Assembly: GCA_964035015.1 (NCBI GenBank)
Contig: OZ036010.1
Span: forward strand, 8,642,173 to 8,706,172
Direction: 5' to 3'
DNA length: 64,000 nt
Origin: Corallium rubrum
Lineage: Eukaryota > Cnidaria > Anthozoa > Scleralcyonacea > Coralliidae
Shown here: positions 61,370-64,000 of the stretch, piece by piece
Layout of the letters: every line of letters begins with the position of its first letter
Numbering within the stretch: position 1 is the stretch's first letter
Translations under genes and position numbers: made by a program
Notes under the pieces: model-generated
Seen by the model: the letters and a program-made list of their open reading frames with translations, nothing else
What the model was told of the DNA's origin: nothing
Databases searched by the model: none

Positions 61370-61430
61370 CAGGGGCGGATTTAGCGTTAGTCAAATAAGT
61401 CATACGACTAAGGTAAAAGAATCGGCAAGA
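61370..61430. mobile_element. Truncated hAT-like end
   Basis: CAGGGGCGGATTTAGCGTTA and about 40 further bases match the inverse of the right end of the 11385-12923 element. Confidence 0.7.
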
Positions 61431-61886
61431 AAAAATAATTATCGTATATCGTTCTTCCCTCAGTCTCGACTCTCGAGATCGCCGAGATAATCGATTAGGT
61501 GAGACTGCCGACCGGCACTTCAACCCGCGCCGCGCGGTTGACTTTGTTCTTTCTCGACGGATTTGAGCCTATTGTATCAACCGCTGTGATTGGTTGAATT
61601 TATAAGTTAGCCTTTATAGCGACCTGTGATTGGCTTGCCGAGTGTTCGCCGGATTTCTTTGTCTTTCTCGACGGATTTAGACCCCTTGTATCACCAAGCT
61701 ATACGTAGCAAAACACAGCTATGCACAGCTATACTATAGTTACAGTCACGATTACGGCAGAAAAACGTCATCTATATAATGAGGGTCTGCTGACTTGTTT
61801 GCTGCAGTCTGCTGCGTGAGCGTATTCTATAGCTGATTAGCTGAACTTCTGGACACGTGGTCAACTTGTGTGTCTCCTTAAAAAGC

Positions 61887-62102
61887 ATGGCTGAACAAAA
61901 CACTCCCTCCAGGGGAAAAGAAAGCAGCAATAAAGCCAAACGTTATAGCAACCAAAAGGAAAACGCCGTGGAAGAAAATGGTGAATACGGATTCTATCGA
62001 AATGAAAATTTCTATGCACTCTGCAACTTTGTGTTGAAGTGTGAAGGCGTTGTTCTAGAATCTAGAGGATCAATATATAATTGGACATATGGTACGAGCT
62101 AA
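61887..62102 (+). other. Possible first exon
   Basis: ATG at 61887 opens MAEQNTPSRGKESSNKAKRY..., a Lys/Ser/Asn-rich start followed by YGFYRNENFYALCNFVLKC. It either stops at 62102 or splices at TATG|GTACGA (62093). A TATA-like CTATATAA lies at about 61770. Its second half is part of a foldback (see 62002-62742), so it may be transposon sequence. Not recognised. Confidence 0.35.
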
Positions 62103-62742
62103 ACCAAAAAAACAACAGGAATGAAGATGAGGGAGCGTGGTGAGTTAAAGTTTTGCTGTATTCTGCAAAACTTATTTAACATTTGAAAATATTCTGAACC
62201 GCATCGTGCATAGCAACATGCATGCCTCTCATATAAACAGCCCCTATAATAATCCAAACAGAGAAGGCATTTTGCAAAACATGATTCTACGCCAGGTTGG
62301 AAAACGTGCATTTGCTCTTTTTTTTGCCTTAGCGGAAACGGAGAACACTTGCAGCCGGTGGCAAATGGTCGTGGGAAATATTTGCGGTACTGGCAGCTGT
62401 AATAACTCGCCATTTGCAGTTACGCGTAAGCGAAAATATACACGTTTTCCAACCTGGATTTTACGAGTTGTTTTTATTTCAAGGCATGTTATTGTTACTC
62501 GAAAAAAATCAAAAAATTTCAAAAAAACTGCATGTTGCTATGCACGATGCGGTTCAGAATATTTTCAAACGTTAAATAAATTTTGCAGAATACAGCAAAA
62601 CTTTAACTCACCACGCTCCCTCATCTTCATTCCTGTTGTTTTTTTGGGTTAGCTCGTACCATATGCCCAATTATATCTTGATCCTCTAGAACAACGCCTT
62701 CACACTTCAACACAAAATTGCAGAGTGCATAGAAATTTTCAT
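62002..62742. repeat. 0.74-kb foldback
   Basis: Left arm about 62002-62222 (AATGAAAATTTCTATGCACT...) is the inverse of about 62534-62742, with a 310-bp centre. Pairing is nearly complete, including CATGCATG-flanked text. Confidence 0.85.
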
Positions 62743-63266
62743 TACTTATTTTTTTGACAAAACTTGTCTACTGTTCAACTTACAAATCTTAATCTTCAGC
62801 ATGCTTTTGAACACACCGAGTCCTTGTATATGGAAAAATGTGTACTTTAAAATAATGGACAAAAATATTTAATATGTTTTGATTTGAGAATTGAAGCATT
62901 TTCCCACTAAAAAGTACATGTATAAAGGCTTGAATTATTGTAAAACCCTATTCATTTCTAAACATATTGAAAAGTTTGGTACAAAAAATGATGTTTTTTA
63001 ACCAGGAAATAGCAGAAAAGTTATACAACATACATAACTACACAATTCCTAAAGTTTTCAGAAAAATCGTGGGAAAGATGCCTGAGAAATAACGAATTTC
63101 CTACACGGTATTTTGCTCACTTTTAGCGCTCGTTCTAAACCCAGTCCCCTGGCCGAGCGCGGTCCCTATAGTAACTGGTTGGGAATTACCTTACAGTGGC
63201 ATGGGAACACAGTATTGCGAAACCATCTGAATTTTTGTATCTGCGCAGCAGATATATTGCTATCGT

Positions 63267-63267
63267 G

Positions 63268-63363
<96 letters not shown>

Positions 63364-63366
63364 ATG
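63267..63366. repeat. (GT)n then (GTAT)n microsatellite
   Basis: About forty GT units followed by a short TATG run. Open frames through it (VCVCVC, THTHTH) are artefacts. The rest of the window to 64000 shows a single CATGGCCAGAAAT end at 63393 and no gene. Confidence 0.95.
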
Positions 63367-64000
63367 TGGGTTAGCTTTTTTGGGTAACCACTCATGGCCA
63401 GAAATCGAGGACAGTCAGCGGCAGTGGCCTGTGGGCTCAGATTTAGATGGAAATATTAATTTGAAGATTCTGATGGCTAAATATCGATCATTTCGGCTAT
63501 AAACAGAAGTCTATAACAACAAATTAAAGTAGAGTTATTCCCTAAAATGTGTTATTGAGCCATTTCTTACCCAAATATCAAATTACAAAAGGTTTAATCG
63601 TCTAGACAGGCCTGTACACTCACAATATTAAATTGCTGCATAAATTTCGGTTATTATTTCTGAATCCACGGTCTATAACAATGTAAATAATACAGCGGTA
63701 AAGACCATGGGAACCCCTAGCAACAGTGCTTTTATAATGGCGATCAAGAACCCGAATTGTCGAGCAATGTTTTGCTTCTTCACGCTTTCTTGGCGCTTGA
63801 TGGATTAAATTGCAACGACTCTGCAGCATGAAAACCCTATATTTCAAGTCGTTTGGGAACAAGTTTAAATACGTTGCAATGCCTTTAGATGCTGGTCAAA
63901 ACAAAGTATTGTCCACCTCGAATGCGTCTAGATGTGGGCCCGTGCGAAAAGTCGAATATATGTTGCCAAATTTGCGTCTAAGAAAACCTCACTTCGGCAA

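Noticed and set aside
63113..63502. Open frames of VCVCVC and THTHTH
   Set aside because: Pure translation of a GT microsatellite.

Overview
The window is nuclear DNA of an AT-rich, intron-containing, repeat-laden invertebrate. An anthozoan cnidarian (coral or sea anemone) is my best guess, from the mix of THAP, hAT, Penelope-type and uncharacterised transposase proteins, 5S-derived SINE sequence, dense palindromic MITEs, and short coding exons in long introns. Genus cannot be read from the sequence. No bacterial operons, CRISPR arrays or complete structural RNA genes were seen. Exon joins below were worked out by hand from GT/AG sites and reading phase.

Left third (1-16 kb). Seven phase-compatible plus-strand exons (2610-6226) encode the 3' part of a DEDDh 3'-5' exonuclease with a lysine-rich tail. 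Part of this gene is duplicated at 6874-7505. Two exons of an HDGF/PSIP1-type PWWP protein follow (8882-9347). Several MITEs and a 1.5 kb hAT-like element come next, then two small uncharacterised ORFs (13.9-14.8 kb).

Middle (16.3-29.7 kb). Eight minus-strand exons, each joining in phase, form one gene. It has a P-loop (GSKGVGKTT) near its start and a candidate PD-(D/E)XK-like segment in its last exon, an arrangement resembling Crinkler-type NTPase-nuclease proteins. Its introns carry a Penelope GIY-YIG relic, a THAP fragment, a TTAA-flanked element, large palindromes and a 5S-derived SINE.

Transposon belt (30.5-54.1 kb). A scrambled hAT relic is followed by a nearly intact BED-type hAT (34062-37448, perfect 8-bp target duplication CATAATTG). 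Next is the most interesting object, a ~15.9 kb element (38144-54082) with 2.4-2.5 kb inverted terminal repeats. It carries (i) a two-exon DUF3987-like AAA+ helicase with a C-terminal helix-rich, possibly winged-helix region and (ii) a ~1,040-residue protein with an N-terminal zinc domain, DDE-like transposase core, OTU cysteine protease and tesmin-like CXC zinc domain. Each terminal repeat also holds a decayed copy of the helicase 5' coding end. I know of no described superfamily combining all of these parts, but could not search.

Right end (54-64 kb). Nested MITEs lie before a broken plus-strand gene (57722-60428) whose first two exons encode a CIDE-N-like domain and whose 3' part is a transposase-like conserved domain. 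A 0.74 kb foldback and a GT microsatellite follow.
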